From: JAAYCI01 sp964370045
GTDB lineage: Bacteria; Bacillota; Clostridia; Oscillospirales; Ruminococcaceae
Direction: 5' to 3'
Length of the DNA: 64,000 bases
Assembly: GCA_964370045.1 (NCBI GenBank)
Contig: CAYJGZ010000002.1
Coordinates: 62,001-126,000, forward strand
The notes beneath the pieces are model-generated. The model did not search any database and was not told the origin of the DNA. It saw nothing but the letters and a program-made list of their open reading frames with translations. Both the position numbers and the translations under genes were made by a program. Of this stretch, positions 16,854 through 26,003 are shown one piece after another; positions within the stretch are counted from its first letter, which is position 1; each line of letters starts with the position of its first letter.

Positions 16854-17927
16854 ATGCAAAAGGATAAATCTGCTATTACATCGCTGAATATTTCGGAAAT
16901 AGAGCAGGTGATAAAGCAATACGGCCTGCCATCGTGGCGGGCAAAACAGCTTTACTCGTGGCTACACGCAAAGGGTGCGACCTCCTTTGAAGAGATGAGC
17001 GACTTGCCGCGCAGTTTCCGTGAGAAGCTCGCACAAACGCACCGCATAGAGAGCGTATCCCCTGCCGCAGTGCAAACAGCCGCCGACGGCACAAAAAAGC
17101 TACTGTTTTCGCTTTGGGATGAAAACGAGGTAGAGAGCGTTGTAATGCGCTACAACCACGGGATTAGCGTGTGCGTGAGCAGCCAAGCAGGATGCAGAAT
17201 GGGCTGTGACTTTTGCGCCTCTGCTCCACTGGGGCTGGGCCGCAACCTAAGCGCAGGTGAGATGCTGGCGCAGGTGTATGCGGCGGCGGCTCTGCAGGCA
17301 GAGCGAGTGGGGCATGTGGTGCTCATGGGCATAGGCGAGCCGCTGGACAACTACGAGCAGGTGCTGAAATTTATACGGATGCTGAGCGATGAGGCAGGCT
17401 ATGGCATGTCCGCACGCAACATAAGCCTAAGCACCTGCGGTGTCGTGCCGGGCATACGCCGCCTTGCAAAAGAGGGGCTGGGGCTTACGCTGAGCGTGTC
17501 GCTACATGCGGCGAATGACCCACTGCGCAGCCGCCTAATGCCGGTGAACAATAGCTGGCCGCTGGACGTGCTGATGGACGAATGCCTAAACTATCAAAAT
17601 GAGACAAAGCGGCGAATCAGCTTTGAGTATGCGCTGATGCAGGGCGTGAACGACAGCAAGAATGATGCAAACACGCTGGCAGGGCTTTTGCGAAGCAGGA
17701 ACTTTTCCCCAAGGCCGCACCTAAACCTGATAGGGGTGAACTCGGTAGCAGGGGGCAAATACACCCAAAGCAGTGCGGAGCAAACACACGCTTTTTGCGA
17801 AATACTCAAAAGCCGTGGGATAAATGTGACGCTTCGCCGCCGCCTGGGCGATGATATAGACGCCGCCTGCGGACAGCTTAGGGCGAAAAAAGCAGCAGAA
17901 AAACAGCGAACAAAGGCTAAAATTTAG
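16854..17927 (+). CDS. rlmN: Dual-specificity 23S rRNA/tRNA adenine-C2 methyltransferase
   Basis: A 357-residue radical-SAM enzyme that methylates A2503 of 23S rRNA and A37 of some tRNAs. The iron-sulfur motif is CRMGCDFC (about residues 116-123), GIGEPLDNYEQVL is the SAM-binding GEP region, and the C-terminal catalytic cysteine lies in DIDAACGQL. The N-terminal LPSWRAKQLYSWLHAKGA is typical. The ribosome binding site is poor (GAAGAG). It is upstream of the phosphatase-kinase pair, as usual in Firmicutes. Confidence 0.95.
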   Translation: MQKDKSAITSLNISEIEQVIKQYGLPSWRAKQLYSWLHAKGATSFEEMSDLPRSFREKLAQTHRIESVSPAAVQTAADGTKKLLFSLWDENEVESVVMRYNHGISVCVSSQAGCRMGCDFCASAPLGLGRNLSAGEMLAQVYAAAALQAERVGHVVLMGIGEPLDNYEQVLKFIRMLSDEAGYGMSARNISLSTCGVVPGIRRLAKEGLGLTLSVSLHAANDPLRSRLMPVNNSWPLDVLMDECLNYQNETKRRISFEYALMQGVNDSKNDANTLAGLLRSRNFSPRPHLNLIGVNSVAGGKYTQSSAEQTHAFCEILKSRGINVTLRRRLGDDIDAACGQLRAKKAAEKQRTKAKI

Positions 17928-18020
17928 GTGATGCCCAAGGTGTGTGTTGTGTTATGGGGTGTCAGCTTTGAAATGTACTTTACGGACATAGATAATGAGC
18001 TTGTGTGGTGAGGATGTTTA

Positions 18021-18767
18021 ATGAAAATCTCGGGAAAAACTGATATAGGTAAAAAGCGTGCTGAAAATCAGGACACTTTCCGCAGTGGCAACCTGCCCGG
18101 TACGGGTGCTTGGGGCGTGGTGTGCGATGGCATGGGTGGCGCATACAACGGCAAGCTTGCCAGCGCCGTTGCGGCGGACTGCATGGAGGAGATGCTCTAC
18201 CAGCAGATGGAAAAGCCTGTGGCGGGCGTGGGCCCGCACACGATGCTGCGCAGGGCGATAGAGCTTGCCAATGCGGAGGTGTTTGAGCGTAGTGGCGAGG
18301 ATAACTGCATGATGGGCACTACCGTTGTGTGTGCGCTGATACGCAAAAATACACTGCACCTTGCACATGTGGGCGACTCAAGGGCGTATTTGCACACAAG
18401 CGGTATGCTGCACCAGCTAACACGGGACCACAGTATGGTGCAGGAGATGGTGGAGGCGGGCAAGCTTACAAGCGAGCAGGCCAAAAATCACCCTGAAAAG
18501 AATGTGATTACACGTGCGCTTGGGGTAGACCCAAAGGTAGAGCCCAGCTTCAGTGAATGGGACTTTGAGCCGGGGGATACGCTACTGCTTTGCACCGATG
18601 GGCTGACGAATATGGTTCAGCCTAAAAGGATAAACGAAATTATGAACACGGTGAACTTTTGGGATATACCAAGGGAGCTTGTGAGTGCGGCGCTTAAAGC
18701 GGGAGGAGAGGATAACATCACGGTGCTGATTATGCGCAGGGATGATGTGAAGCCTGCTGAAAAATAG
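18021..18767 (+). CDS. stp: PP2C-type Ser/Thr phosphatase
   Basis: A 248-residue Mn2+-dependent phosphatase that reverses PrkC phosphorylation. PP2C motifs are present in order: the N-terminal TDIGKKRAENQD, metal-binding VCDGMGGAYNGKLAS (about 35-49), HVGDSRAYL, LLLCTDGLTNM and GGEDNITVL. GTGAGGATG precedes the ATG. The kinase follows after 137 bases, giving the standard stp-prkC pair that controls cell wall and growth in Firmicutes. Confidence 0.95.
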   Translation: MKISGKTDIGKKRAENQDTFRSGNLPGTGAWGVVCDGMGGAYNGKLASAVAADCMEEMLYQQMEKPVAGVGPHTMLRRAIELANAEVFERSGEDNCMMGTTVVCALIRKNTLHLAHVGDSRAYLHTSGMLHQLTRDHSMVQEMVEAGKLTSEQAKNHPEKNVITRALGVDPKVEPSFSEWDFEPGDTLLLCTDGLTNMVQPKRINEIMNTVNFWDIPRELVSAALKAGGEDNITVLIMRRDDVKPAEK

Positions 18768-18846
18768 CGTTCCGGAGAAGCTTTAGTAAGAGTATTATTA
18801 CGCTTAAAATAGCGTTTGTTAGATATATTATTCTTTTTTCAAAGCG

Positions 18847-18868
18847 GTGCGGCGCCTATTTGCCGCAC
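18847..18868 (+). promoter_or_regulatory. Hairpin between stp and prkC
   Basis: GTGCGGC (18847-18853) and GCCGCAC (18862-18868) form a perfect 7-base stem with an 8-base loop. There is no T-run, so it is more likely an mRNA structure in the prkC leader than a terminator. Confidence 0.4.
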
Positions 18869-18904
18869 ATGTGTGTGATTGTTTAGGGGAGGCACTACTT
18901 TAAT

Positions 18905-20926
18905 ATGGACAAATACATAGGTACACGGCTGGACGGAAGGTATGCCATCGAAGAGCTGATAGGCGAGGGTGGCATGGCGAACGTATACCGTGCGAAAGAC
19001 CTTACAAATGATACCACCGTGGCCGTTAAGCTACTTAAAGATGAGTACAAAAACAGCGAGGAGCTGGTGCGACGCTTTATTAACGAAAGCAGAGCTATCA
19101 GCGTGCTTAATCATCCTAATATAGTAAAAGTGTACGACGTAAGCGTGACGGACAAGGTGTACTACATGGCAATGGAGTATATCAGCGGCATCACGATGAA
19201 GGAGTACATAGAGCAACGAGGTGAGCCACTTACCTACAAAGAGGTGGTGCACTTTATAGGCCAAACATTGCGTGCGATGCAACACGCCCACGACAAGGGC
19301 ATTGTGCACCGTGATATAAAGCCCCAAAACATCATGATTTTGGAGGATGGCACCATTCGGGTGATGGACTTTGGCATCGCCCGTCTTGCACGTAGCGAGA
19401 TACACACCGCAGAGGAGCAGGCGGTGGGCAGTGTGCACTATATCAGCCCCGAGCAGGCGCAGGGTGCGGACACCGACCACCGTGCAGACATTTACTCGCT
19501 GGGCATTGTCATGTATGAGATGCTAAGCGGACAGCTTCCGTTTGAAGATGAAAATGCGGTGTCGGTGGCCATAAAGCAAATTTCGGACAAGGCTGTTCCG
19601 CTCAAAGAGATAAACCCCAGCGCACCGCAAGGCCTTGCGGATATTGTGGCCAGAGCCATGGCGAAAGACCCACGTATGCGCTATCAAAGCTCGCTGGAAA
19701 TGTTGCGTGATATAGAGGAATTTAAGCAAAACCCCAGCATAAAGTTTGAGTATGATTATCTCGATGAAGAGCCGCAGAGATACGTAAACAAGGTTATGGG
19801 AGACAACAAAAAGCCGATGACAAAGGAAAAAAAGGCTAAAAAGAAGAAGAAAAAGCACAAAAGGCGTATGGGACTGCTCATGCCCGTGACGTTTGGGCTT
19901 ACCATAGCCATTGTGGGCGTGTGTGTGCTGTATAGCCTTGACCTTGTGCAAAACAGCCCAAACCCTCTTTTTGCAGACTATGAGGACATAAACCTGCCAG
20001 ACTTTACCAGCATGGAACTGGACGATGTGCAGCAGATGTTTGCAAATGAGCCGTATGATGAGCTGCGCATGGAAATAGAGGAAGTGTACAACCCCGACGT
20101 AAAGGCAGGCACGGTAATATCCCAAAATCCTGTCAGTAACAATGACGACCCGCTTGTGGTAAAGGAAAACCAGGTTGTCTACCTCGTGGTGAGCAGAGGT
20201 ATTCAGACGGTGGAAATACCCGATTTGACCGCATACACAAAGCAGGAGGCGGAGGAAGAAATACACAGCCTCGGCATGATGCCATATGTGCAAAACATGG
20301 AGGTGGCAGACGGAACCCCCCCCGGTGTTGTGATAGGTAGCGAGCCGGAGGCGGGCACGCTGGTGCAAAACTTGCCCGGCTCGGTAGTGACTATTTTCAT
20401 CAGCTCCGACCAGCAGATATATTATGTGACAGTGCCTACCTTGACGGGAATAGAAAGCTTGGATGATGCACAGCGTGCGGTAGACCAGGCAGGCCTGCTC
20501 ATGGGCAATACAAAGGAAGAGTACAATGAAGCGCCAGCAGGCACTATAATAGCGCAGTCGCCCCAGCCGGGAGTGCAGGTGACAGTGTACGAGACGATAT
20601 ACTTAACGGTAAGCAAAGGCCCCGAGCCGCCGCCTGCACCTGCCGAACCTACTGTAATATCTGTGCCGGATGTGAGCGGAATGCCACTGTCTACGGCGCA
20701 GGCAACACTGGCGGGGCTGGGCATACCCGTTTCACTTACGGCGGTGAACCACCCGACAATTCCGTTTGACACAATAGTCAGCCAAAATCCCCCGGGTGGT
20801 GGCACTATTGCGGTGGGAAGTGCTGTGATGCTGTGGGTTTCGCACGGGCCTGAGGCTACGCCTGCTCCTGAACCAGAACCAACGCCCACGCCTACCCCCG
20901 ATACCACGTCTACCCCTACCGTTTAG
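18905..20926 (+). CDS. prkC: PASTA-domain Ser/Thr protein kinase
   Basis: A 673-residue membrane kinase that senses muropeptides or lipid II. Cytoplasmic kinase domain: GEGGMANVYRA (P-loop), VAVKLLKDEY, HRDIKPQNIMI, DFGIAR and GSVHYISPEQAQG (about residues 20-190). A lysine-rich juxtamembrane stretch (about 305-322) precedes one membrane helix, then four PASTA repeats begin near NLPDF, VEIPDL, VTVPTL and ISVPDV. The C-terminus is a Pro/Thr/Glu tail of about 25 residues. GGGGAGG lies 12 bases before the ATG, a long spacing. The next gene starts at the base following the stop codon. Confidence 0.96.
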   Translation: MDKYIGTRLDGRYAIEELIGEGGMANVYRAKDLTNDTTVAVKLLKDEYKNSEELVRRFINESRAISVLNHPNIVKVYDVSVTDKVYYMAMEYISGITMKEYIEQRGEPLTYKEVVHFIGQTLRAMQHAHDKGIVHRDIKPQNIMILEDGTIRVMDFGIARLARSEIHTAEEQAVGSVHYISPEQAQGADTDHRADIYSLGIVMYEMLSGQLPFEDENAVSVAIKQISDKAVPLKEINPSAPQGLADIVARAMAKDPRMRYQSSLEMLRDIEEFKQNPSIKFEYDYLDEEPQRYVNKVMGDNKKPMTKEKKAKKKKKKHKRRMGLLMPVTFGLTIAIVGVCVLYSLDLVQNSPNPLFADYEDINLPDFTSMELDDVQQMFANEPYDELRMEIEEVYNPDVKAGTVISQNPVSNNDDPLVVKENQVVYLVVSRGIQTVEIPDLTAYTKQEAEEEIHSLGMMPYVQNMEVADGTPPGVVIGSEPEAGTLVQNLPGSVVTIFISSDQQIYYVTVPTLTGIESLDDAQRAVDQAGLLMGNTKEEYNEAPAGTIIAQSPQPGVQVTVYETIYLTVSKGPEPPPAPAEPTVISVPDVSGMPLSTAQATLAGLGIPVSLTAVNHPTIPFDTIVSQNPPGGGTIAVGSAVMLWVSHGPEATPAPEPEPTPTPTPDTTSTPTV

Positions 20927-21796
20927 ATGATGCAGGGGATAATATACAGGGGCATAGGTGGGTTTTACGACGTACAAACGGCAGAGGGGCTCATTTGTTG
21001 CAAGCCGCGCGGAATTTTTCGCAAGCGTGGGCAAAAGCCGTTGGCAGGGGATGCCGTAAGGCTTGTGAACGAGGCGAACACATGGTTTATAGATGAGATT
21101 ATGCCCCGGAAAAACAGCCTTGTGCGCCCACCGGTGGCAAATGTGGACATTATGTTTATCGTTGCCAGCACCACCCAGCCACAGCCGAGCTTTTTTGTGA
21201 TAGACAAGCTCACAGTGGCCGCCATTGAGCAGGGGATAACGCCCATAGTGCTGATAACCAAGACGGATTTGCAACATCCGAATGAGCTTCAAAACGCATA
21301 CGAGCAAAGCGGTATTGAGTGCATAGCTGTACATGTGGATAACAGGGATGCTTGTACGGTGATTACCGAGCGGATGGAAGGCAAGCTGTGTGTGTTCTGC
21401 GGCAACAGCGGTGTGGGAAAAAGCACGTTGTTAAATCATATTTCCCCTGAGCTTAACCGCGACACGGCCGCCATCAGCCGCAAGCTCGGTCGTGGAAAAC
21501 ACACCACGAGAGAGGTACAGCTCATTGAGATGGCAGGTGGTCTTGTGGCGGATACGCCCGGATTTGCAAGCTTTGACGTGTTGCAGACAAACGATATACT
21601 TGCGGATAATTTACAGCTGTATTTTCCTGAAATAGAGCGGTGTATCGGAAAGTGTAAGTTTTCGGGTTGTGCACATATGAAAGAAACGGGATGCGCGGTG
21701 AAGGTGGCGCTGTCACAGGGGGATATATGCCAAAGCCGCTATGACAGCTATTCGGTGCTGTATGCACAGGCGAAGCAGGCGGAAAATACATACTGA
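20927..21796 (+). CDS. rsgA: Ribosome small subunit GTPase RsgA
   Basis: A 289-residue circularly permuted GTPase that checks 30S maturation. The motif order is G4 ITKTD, G1 GNSGVGKSTLLN, G3 DTPGF, followed by the zinc knuckle CxGxCKFSGCAHMKETGCAV, exactly the permuted order of the family. An N-terminal OB fold precedes it. The ATG directly abuts the prkC stop, with no separate ribosome binding site, so reinitiation or coupling is likely; the second ATG at 20930 is an alternative. rpe, which often follows rsgA in Firmicutes, is missing. Confidence 0.95.
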   Translation: MMQGIIYRGIGGFYDVQTAEGLICCKPRGIFRKRGQKPLAGDAVRLVNEANTWFIDEIMPRKNSLVRPPVANVDIMFIVASTTQPQPSFFVIDKLTVAAIEQGITPIVLITKTDLQHPNELQNAYEQSGIECIAVHVDNRDACTVITERMEGKLCVFCGNSGVGKSTLLNHISPELNRDTAAISRKLGRGKHTTREVQLIEMAGGLVADTPGFASFDVLQTNDILADNLQLYFPEIERCIGKCKFSGCAHMKETGCAVKVALSQGDICQSRYDSYSVLYAQAKQAENTY

Positions 21797-21812
21797 TGTG
21801 GTGGATAGGTAC

Positions 21813-22463
21813 ATGAAAGGCTTTCAAAATACGCAGGAATGTAAAAAAACAGCGGTGATTATAGCATCCCGGTCGGTGACGGCCGGGATGCTGCGGTATG
21901 TGCCACAAAATGCGCATGTTATCACTGCGGATGCAGGCTGGCAAAATGCGGTATCGCTGGGACTGCACATAAACCTTGCGGTGGGCGATTTTGACTCGTC
22001 TGTGCCGCCTACCTGTGCGGATAGGCTGTTGCACCTGCCGACAGAAAAGGACGACACAGACACGTTTTTTGCCCTAAAGCAGGCGATTTCCTTGGGGTAC
22101 GAAAGCCTTGTGCTATTGGGGGCGCTGGGTGGCAGACAGGACCATCACTTTGCGAATATGCAGTGCCTTTTGTATGCGACAAAGCGGGGAGTGCACTGCA
22201 TGGCGGCGTGCGAGGACACCGAGATTTATTGTGTGGGCAGGCAGGCACTAAGCCTTGAGCGTAGGGAGCAGTGCTGTGTTTCGGTGTTTGCGGCGGAGGA
22301 AAGCACTGCTGGGGTAAGCCTGCAAGGGCTAAAATACACACTGAATGATGCTACTTTGTATGCGGATACGCCACTTGGGCAGAGCAACGAATTTGCAGCT
22401 GAAAATGCTCAAATAAGCTGTAAAAATGGGTATTTATTTGTTATTGTTGCAAAAAACACTTAA
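21813..22463 (+). CDS. thiN: Thiamine pyrophosphokinase
   Basis: A 216-residue enzyme making thiamine diphosphate from thiamine and ATP. The nucleotide-binding signature VGDFDSS, the PTEKDDTDTFFALKQAI motif and LLGALGGRQDHHFANMQCL are diagnostic. The start at 21813 avoids a 56-base overlap with rsgA implied by an ATG at 21741, but the ribosome binding site is poor for both, so translation may be coupled to rsgA. It ends the conserved prpC-prkC-rsgA-thiN group. No thiamine riboswitch is visible. Confidence 0.88.
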   Translation: MKGFQNTQECKKTAVIIASRSVTAGMLRYVPQNAHVITADAGWQNAVSLGLHINLAVGDFDSSVPPTCADRLLHLPTEKDDTDTFFALKQAISLGYESLVLLGALGGRQDHHFANMQCLLYATKRGVHCMAACEDTEIYCVGRQALSLERREQCCVSVFAAEESTAGVSLQGLKYTLNDATLYADTPLGQSNEFAAENAQISCKNGYLFVIVAKNT

Positions 22464-22662
22464 AGAGTGTGTCGTGTGAATAAAACGCAAAATATATTTG
22501 TGAAAAACGATTTAATATGTTATTGCTGCGAAAATATTAAAGTGACAATAAAAATTACACGTGCAAAAAATTATTGTGATTTCAAATGATTAGTGCAGTA
22601 AAAGCAAATAATAGTGAGCTTTGTTGTTGATTTTATGTGATTAAAGTAGGTTCAAAGAATAC

Positions 22663-23568
22663 ATGAAAATAGAATTCAGTGTCTGCGCACAGGATGACGG
22701 CAAAAAGCTGGGCAACTATCTGCGCAAAAAAGGTGTTTCGTTAAGCGTAGTACGTAGCCTGAAATATTTTGAGGATGGCATCCTGCGCAACGGCAGTAGA
22801 GCAAAGACAAACGAGCTGCTGTGCGCAGGGGATAGGATAGCGCTGAATCTAAGGGAGCGGGATGGCTTTTCGGTACTGCCGCAGGTGCTTCCCATTGAGG
22901 TGGTGTACGAGAGCAAGGATGCGATAGTGCTGAATAAACCTGCTGGGCAGGCTGTGCACCCCTGTCCCTGCCACCGAGAGCAAACACTCGCAAACGCATT
23001 TTGCGCAATGATGCAGGCACGTGGGGCGGGCGGTGCGACCTTTCGGCCGATAGGAAGGCTGGATGTGAACACAAGCGGCCTTGTGCTTGTGGCGATGCAC
23101 GAGGTGGCGGCGCCTGTGCTAACAAGTAGTATGGAAAAGCAATATATTGCGCTGGTATGTGGCAAAACACCCGACAGTGGGGTGATAGACGCACCGCTGG
23201 CGCCGGTGCAGGACAGCGCAATAATGCAGCATGTGCACCCGGATGGAAAGCCGAGCGTGACCGAGTATCAGACACTTGCGAGGGGTGAAAGCCTTAGCCT
23301 TGTGAGGGTGTGGCCGAAAACAGGGCGAACGCATCAAATACGGGTGCATCTTTCGCACATAGGCCACCCTTTAGTGGATGATACGCTGTATGGAGGCGCA
23401 GAGCAGGGTGTCGGGCGGCACGCTCTGCACTGCGAGAGGGTAAGCTTTAGGGAGTTTTCGGCGGAGCAGGTGCTTAGCCTACATGTGGGATTGCCCGATG
23501 ACATTGTGCGGGTGGCGCTTACGGATGGCATTTCTGCCGATGTGCTGAAAAGCAGTGAATTTGCCTAA
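22663..23568 (+). CDS. RluA family pseudouridine synthase
   Basis: A 301-residue RNA pseudouridine synthase. An N-terminal S4-like RNA-binding segment (about 1-70) precedes the catalytic domain with GRLDVNTSGLVLVA (catalytic Asp) and GRTHQIRVHLSHIGHPLVDD. The position modified (RluC, RluD or tRNA type) cannot be told from sequence. The upstream 200 bases (22464-22662) are very AT-rich with no clear signal, and the ribosome binding site is weak. A second family member is encoded at 45632-46600. Confidence 0.88.
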   Translation: MKIEFSVCAQDDGKKLGNYLRKKGVSLSVVRSLKYFEDGILRNGSRAKTNELLCAGDRIALNLRERDGFSVLPQVLPIEVVYESKDAIVLNKPAGQAVHPCPCHREQTLANAFCAMMQARGAGGATFRPIGRLDVNTSGLVLVAMHEVAAPVLTSSMEKQYIALVCGKTPDSGVIDAPLAPVQDSAIMQHVHPDGKPSVTEYQTLARGESLSLVRVWPKTGRTHQIRVHLSHIGHPLVDDTLYGGAEQGVGRHALHCERVSFREFSAEQVLSLHVGLPDDIVRVALTDGISADVLKSSEFA

Positions 23569-23698
23569 AAAAGGGTGCACTTGCAGAAACTTGCCCTTAA
23601 ATGTATAATGTAAAGGGATTTTGTCCGAAATGATGTGAGTTATGAGCGCAAGCGCAAATGGCGATTGGGTTCAGAAGGAAGGAAAAGGAGTTAGTTGT

Positions 23699-25894
23699 TT
23701 GGCAAAGAAACAAAATAATGAAACTCCTCCGACCAAGGAGCAAAAGGTTGCGAGCAATATAGGTGCGTCTGATAAGCATGTTTATAAACGAGCAACGACC
23801 TCGTTTGATGCGGCCGGGGTGAAATATTCTCCTGTGAGCAAAACAAACTCGCAAACGGATAGCGTTGGTGTACCCACCGCAGATGTGCGCAAAAGCTACA
23901 CGGGCAGAGTGGGGCTTGCGCCTGCGGACACAAAAAGTGGGAGCACGGGCAAAATAGGCTTAGCCGATGCAGACACGCGCAAAGGATTTACAGGCAGGGT
24001 GGGGCTTTCTTTTGCGGATACACGCAAAGGTCACACAGGTAAAATTACGCTTGCGGCATCGGACACAAAAACGGGGCGCACCGGAAAAATTACGCTGGAG
24101 GATGCAAAACGCCTTGACCCAAAGGAGCTGAACCCCGTAGAAAGCATTTTCCTTGCGGAGAAAAGCTCGAAGTTTGGTATATTTTCCTCCATCGGGAATA
24201 TATTCTATGCGTTGGGCTTTGCGGGCGAGTACAAAATGCGCCAGCTAATGCGAATGTTTTTGAGCATAGGTGCGTTTTTTGCACAACTGCTGGTGTGGAT
24301 ATTTTCAAGCATATTTGCGTGGGTGGCGCAGGCGCTTTATACTGTGTGGCGGGGATTTACAGCAGGATTTAGGCACTTTTTTAGGCGGCGTAAGCAGCTG
24401 CGCCGTGTGCGAAGAAGGCTGAGAATGCGTGGCTACACAGGGGATAACAAGGCGCTGTCACGCACTTTTTTCTATTTAGGGGCAAAAAGCACCGTGCGGC
24501 TTGTGGCCTCTATACTGGGTATTGTTTTGCCGCTTTTGGCGACGCTTGTGTTTGTTTTGACAGTGCAAAACGTGATAAACATGCAATATGCGCTGGCAGT
24601 GGAGCTAAATGGCAGGGTGCTTGGCTATGTTGCGGACCAAAGCGTTGTGGAAAATGCAAAAAGCCTTTTGCGAGGCCGCATTCAGCTGGCGAGCAACCAG
24701 TCGGTTACCGACTGGCAGATAGAGCCAAGCTACACCATTGCACGGGTGAACAGCTTTACCACAACGCCCCAGCTTGTAAACGAGATACTGCTTAGCCACG
24801 AAAGCCCGGACGATTTGGTGCAGGCTACGGGGCTTTATATTGAGGGTGAATTGTACGCTGTGACAACAGAGGGTGAACGCTTGCGTGTTTTTTTGGATGA
24901 GCTTTTAGCAGAGCGTGCACAGGGTATAGACCCCTCCGCAGAAGTTGGATTTACTCAGGATGTGGTGTGCCAGCCGAACGAAAACGATGTGTTTTTTGCC
25001 TCGAGTGTGCGGGATTATGAGGAGCTGATACAGGAGCTTAGTGCGGATGTTTCACAGGCGCAATGGTACAATACCGCCCCCGGGGAAAGCGTGTTAGAAG
25101 TGGCGGAAAAGAACGGCATTACGACGGAGGCACTGCGTGCGCTGAACCCACAAGTGGCAGAGCTTTCGGATGAGGATATTATTGAACAGACGCTGAGGCT
25201 GCTTGTGCAAAATGCACAGCCCTTTTTGCAGGTGCAGGCGACATTCCGTGCCTCTGCGGTGGAGAGTATCCCCTTTGAAACGGTGGAGGTGGAAACCGAC
25301 GAGCGTGCGCTGGGTGCACGTGTGCAGGTGCAGGAGGGTGTAGACGGCTCACAGCAGGTGTGGTACGACATGGTGTATGTGGACGGTGTTTTGCAAAGCA
25401 GAGAGCTTGTGCAGGGCATGACCGAGATTTTGCAAGCGCCGGTGGATAGCATTGTGGAGATAGGAACGTATGAGTTCTCCAATGCGAACATAGGGGATGA
25501 CGGCGGGCCGTATCTGTTCCCCGTGCCATCCTCCACATGGTCCAGCAGGGGCATGAGCTCTTACCATAGGGCGATTGATATAAACGGCGAGGTGGGTGCG
25601 CCGGTGTATGCCTCAAACGGTGGTATTGTGGTGACGGCAGGCTGGCACTGGAGCTACGGCTGGCATGTGGTGATAGACCATCCCGACGGGCTGACAACGC
25701 TGTATGCGCATAACACCTCACTTGCGGTGCAGGCGGGGCAGGTGGTAAAGCGAGGGGACTATATTGCGGCGCTGGGCTCTACGGGCAACTCCACAGGCCC
25801 GCACGTGCATATGGAGGTGCGTAGGGGTAGCGAGTATCTCGACCCGCTGGATTATATTGTGCCGCCGGAGGGATACACGCTGAACATGGGGTAA
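23699..25894 (+). CDS. Membrane-anchored LysM-G5-M23 endopeptidase-like protein with N-terminal repeats
   Basis: A 731-residue cell-wall protein. Residues 61-135 are five tandem 15-residue repeats (consensus ADTRKGxTGKIGLAx). Then come an amphipathic or membrane region (about 160-235), a very basic linker, a membrane helix near VRLVASILGIVLPLLATLVF, an extracellular domain, a LysM-like segment (PGESVLEVAEKNGITTEAL), a G5-like domain and a C-terminal M23 (LytM) domain with YHRAIDI and GPHVHMEV zinc motifs. All four M23 residues appear intact, so peptide cross-link cleavage is plausible. TTG at 23699 has AAGGAG 8 bases upstream; an ATG at 23642 is the alternative. A paralogue follows. Confidence 0.85.
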   Translation: MAKKQNNETPPTKEQKVASNIGASDKHVYKRATTSFDAAGVKYSPVSKTNSQTDSVGVPTADVRKSYTGRVGLAPADTKSGSTGKIGLADADTRKGFTGRVGLSFADTRKGHTGKITLAASDTKTGRTGKITLEDAKRLDPKELNPVESIFLAEKSSKFGIFSSIGNIFYALGFAGEYKMRQLMRMFLSIGAFFAQLLVWIFSSIFAWVAQALYTVWRGFTAGFRHFFRRRKQLRRVRRRLRMRGYTGDNKALSRTFFYLGAKSTVRLVASILGIVLPLLATLVFVLTVQNVINMQYALAVELNGRVLGYVADQSVVENAKSLLRGRIQLASNQSVTDWQIEPSYTIARVNSFTTTPQLVNEILLSHESPDDLVQATGLYIEGELYAVTTEGERLRVFLDELLAERAQGIDPSAEVGFTQDVVCQPNENDVFFASSVRDYEELIQELSADVSQAQWYNTAPGESVLEVAEKNGITTEALRALNPQVAELSDEDIIEQTLRLLVQNAQPFLQVQATFRASAVESIPFETVEVETDERALGARVQVQEGVDGSQQVWYDMVYVDGVLQSRELVQGMTEILQAPVDSIVEIGTYEFSNANIGDDGGPYLFPVPSSTWSSRGMSSYHRAIDINGEVGAPVYASNGGIVVTAGWHWSYGWHVVIDHPDGLTTLYAHNTSLAVQAGQVVKRGDYIAALGSTGNSTGPHVHMEVRRGSEYLDPLDYIVPPEGYTLNMG
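23879..24103 (+). repeat. Five tandem 45-base coding repeats
   Basis: In-frame repeats encoding units that start ADVRKSYTGRVGL, ADTKSGSTGKIGL, ADTRKGFTGRVGL, ADTRKGHTGKITL and SDTKTGRTGKITL. They lie before the first membrane segment, so they should be cytoplasmic. The DNA copies have diverged at third positions, so the array is not a recent slippage product. Confidence 0.85.
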
Positions 25895-26003
25895 ATTACC
25901 TCATTGGGATGCAAGGCTTGCTAAACGAAAGCACAGCCGCAAAAAATGCGGTGTAATCAAAAAAATGGGTGCGGCGCACCCTGTATGAAAGGAGGGGGTA
26001 GTG

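Noticed and set aside
23879..24103. A phase-variable simple repeat
   Set aside because: Units are 45 bases, in frame and diverged at the DNA level, so slipped-strand switching is unlikely.
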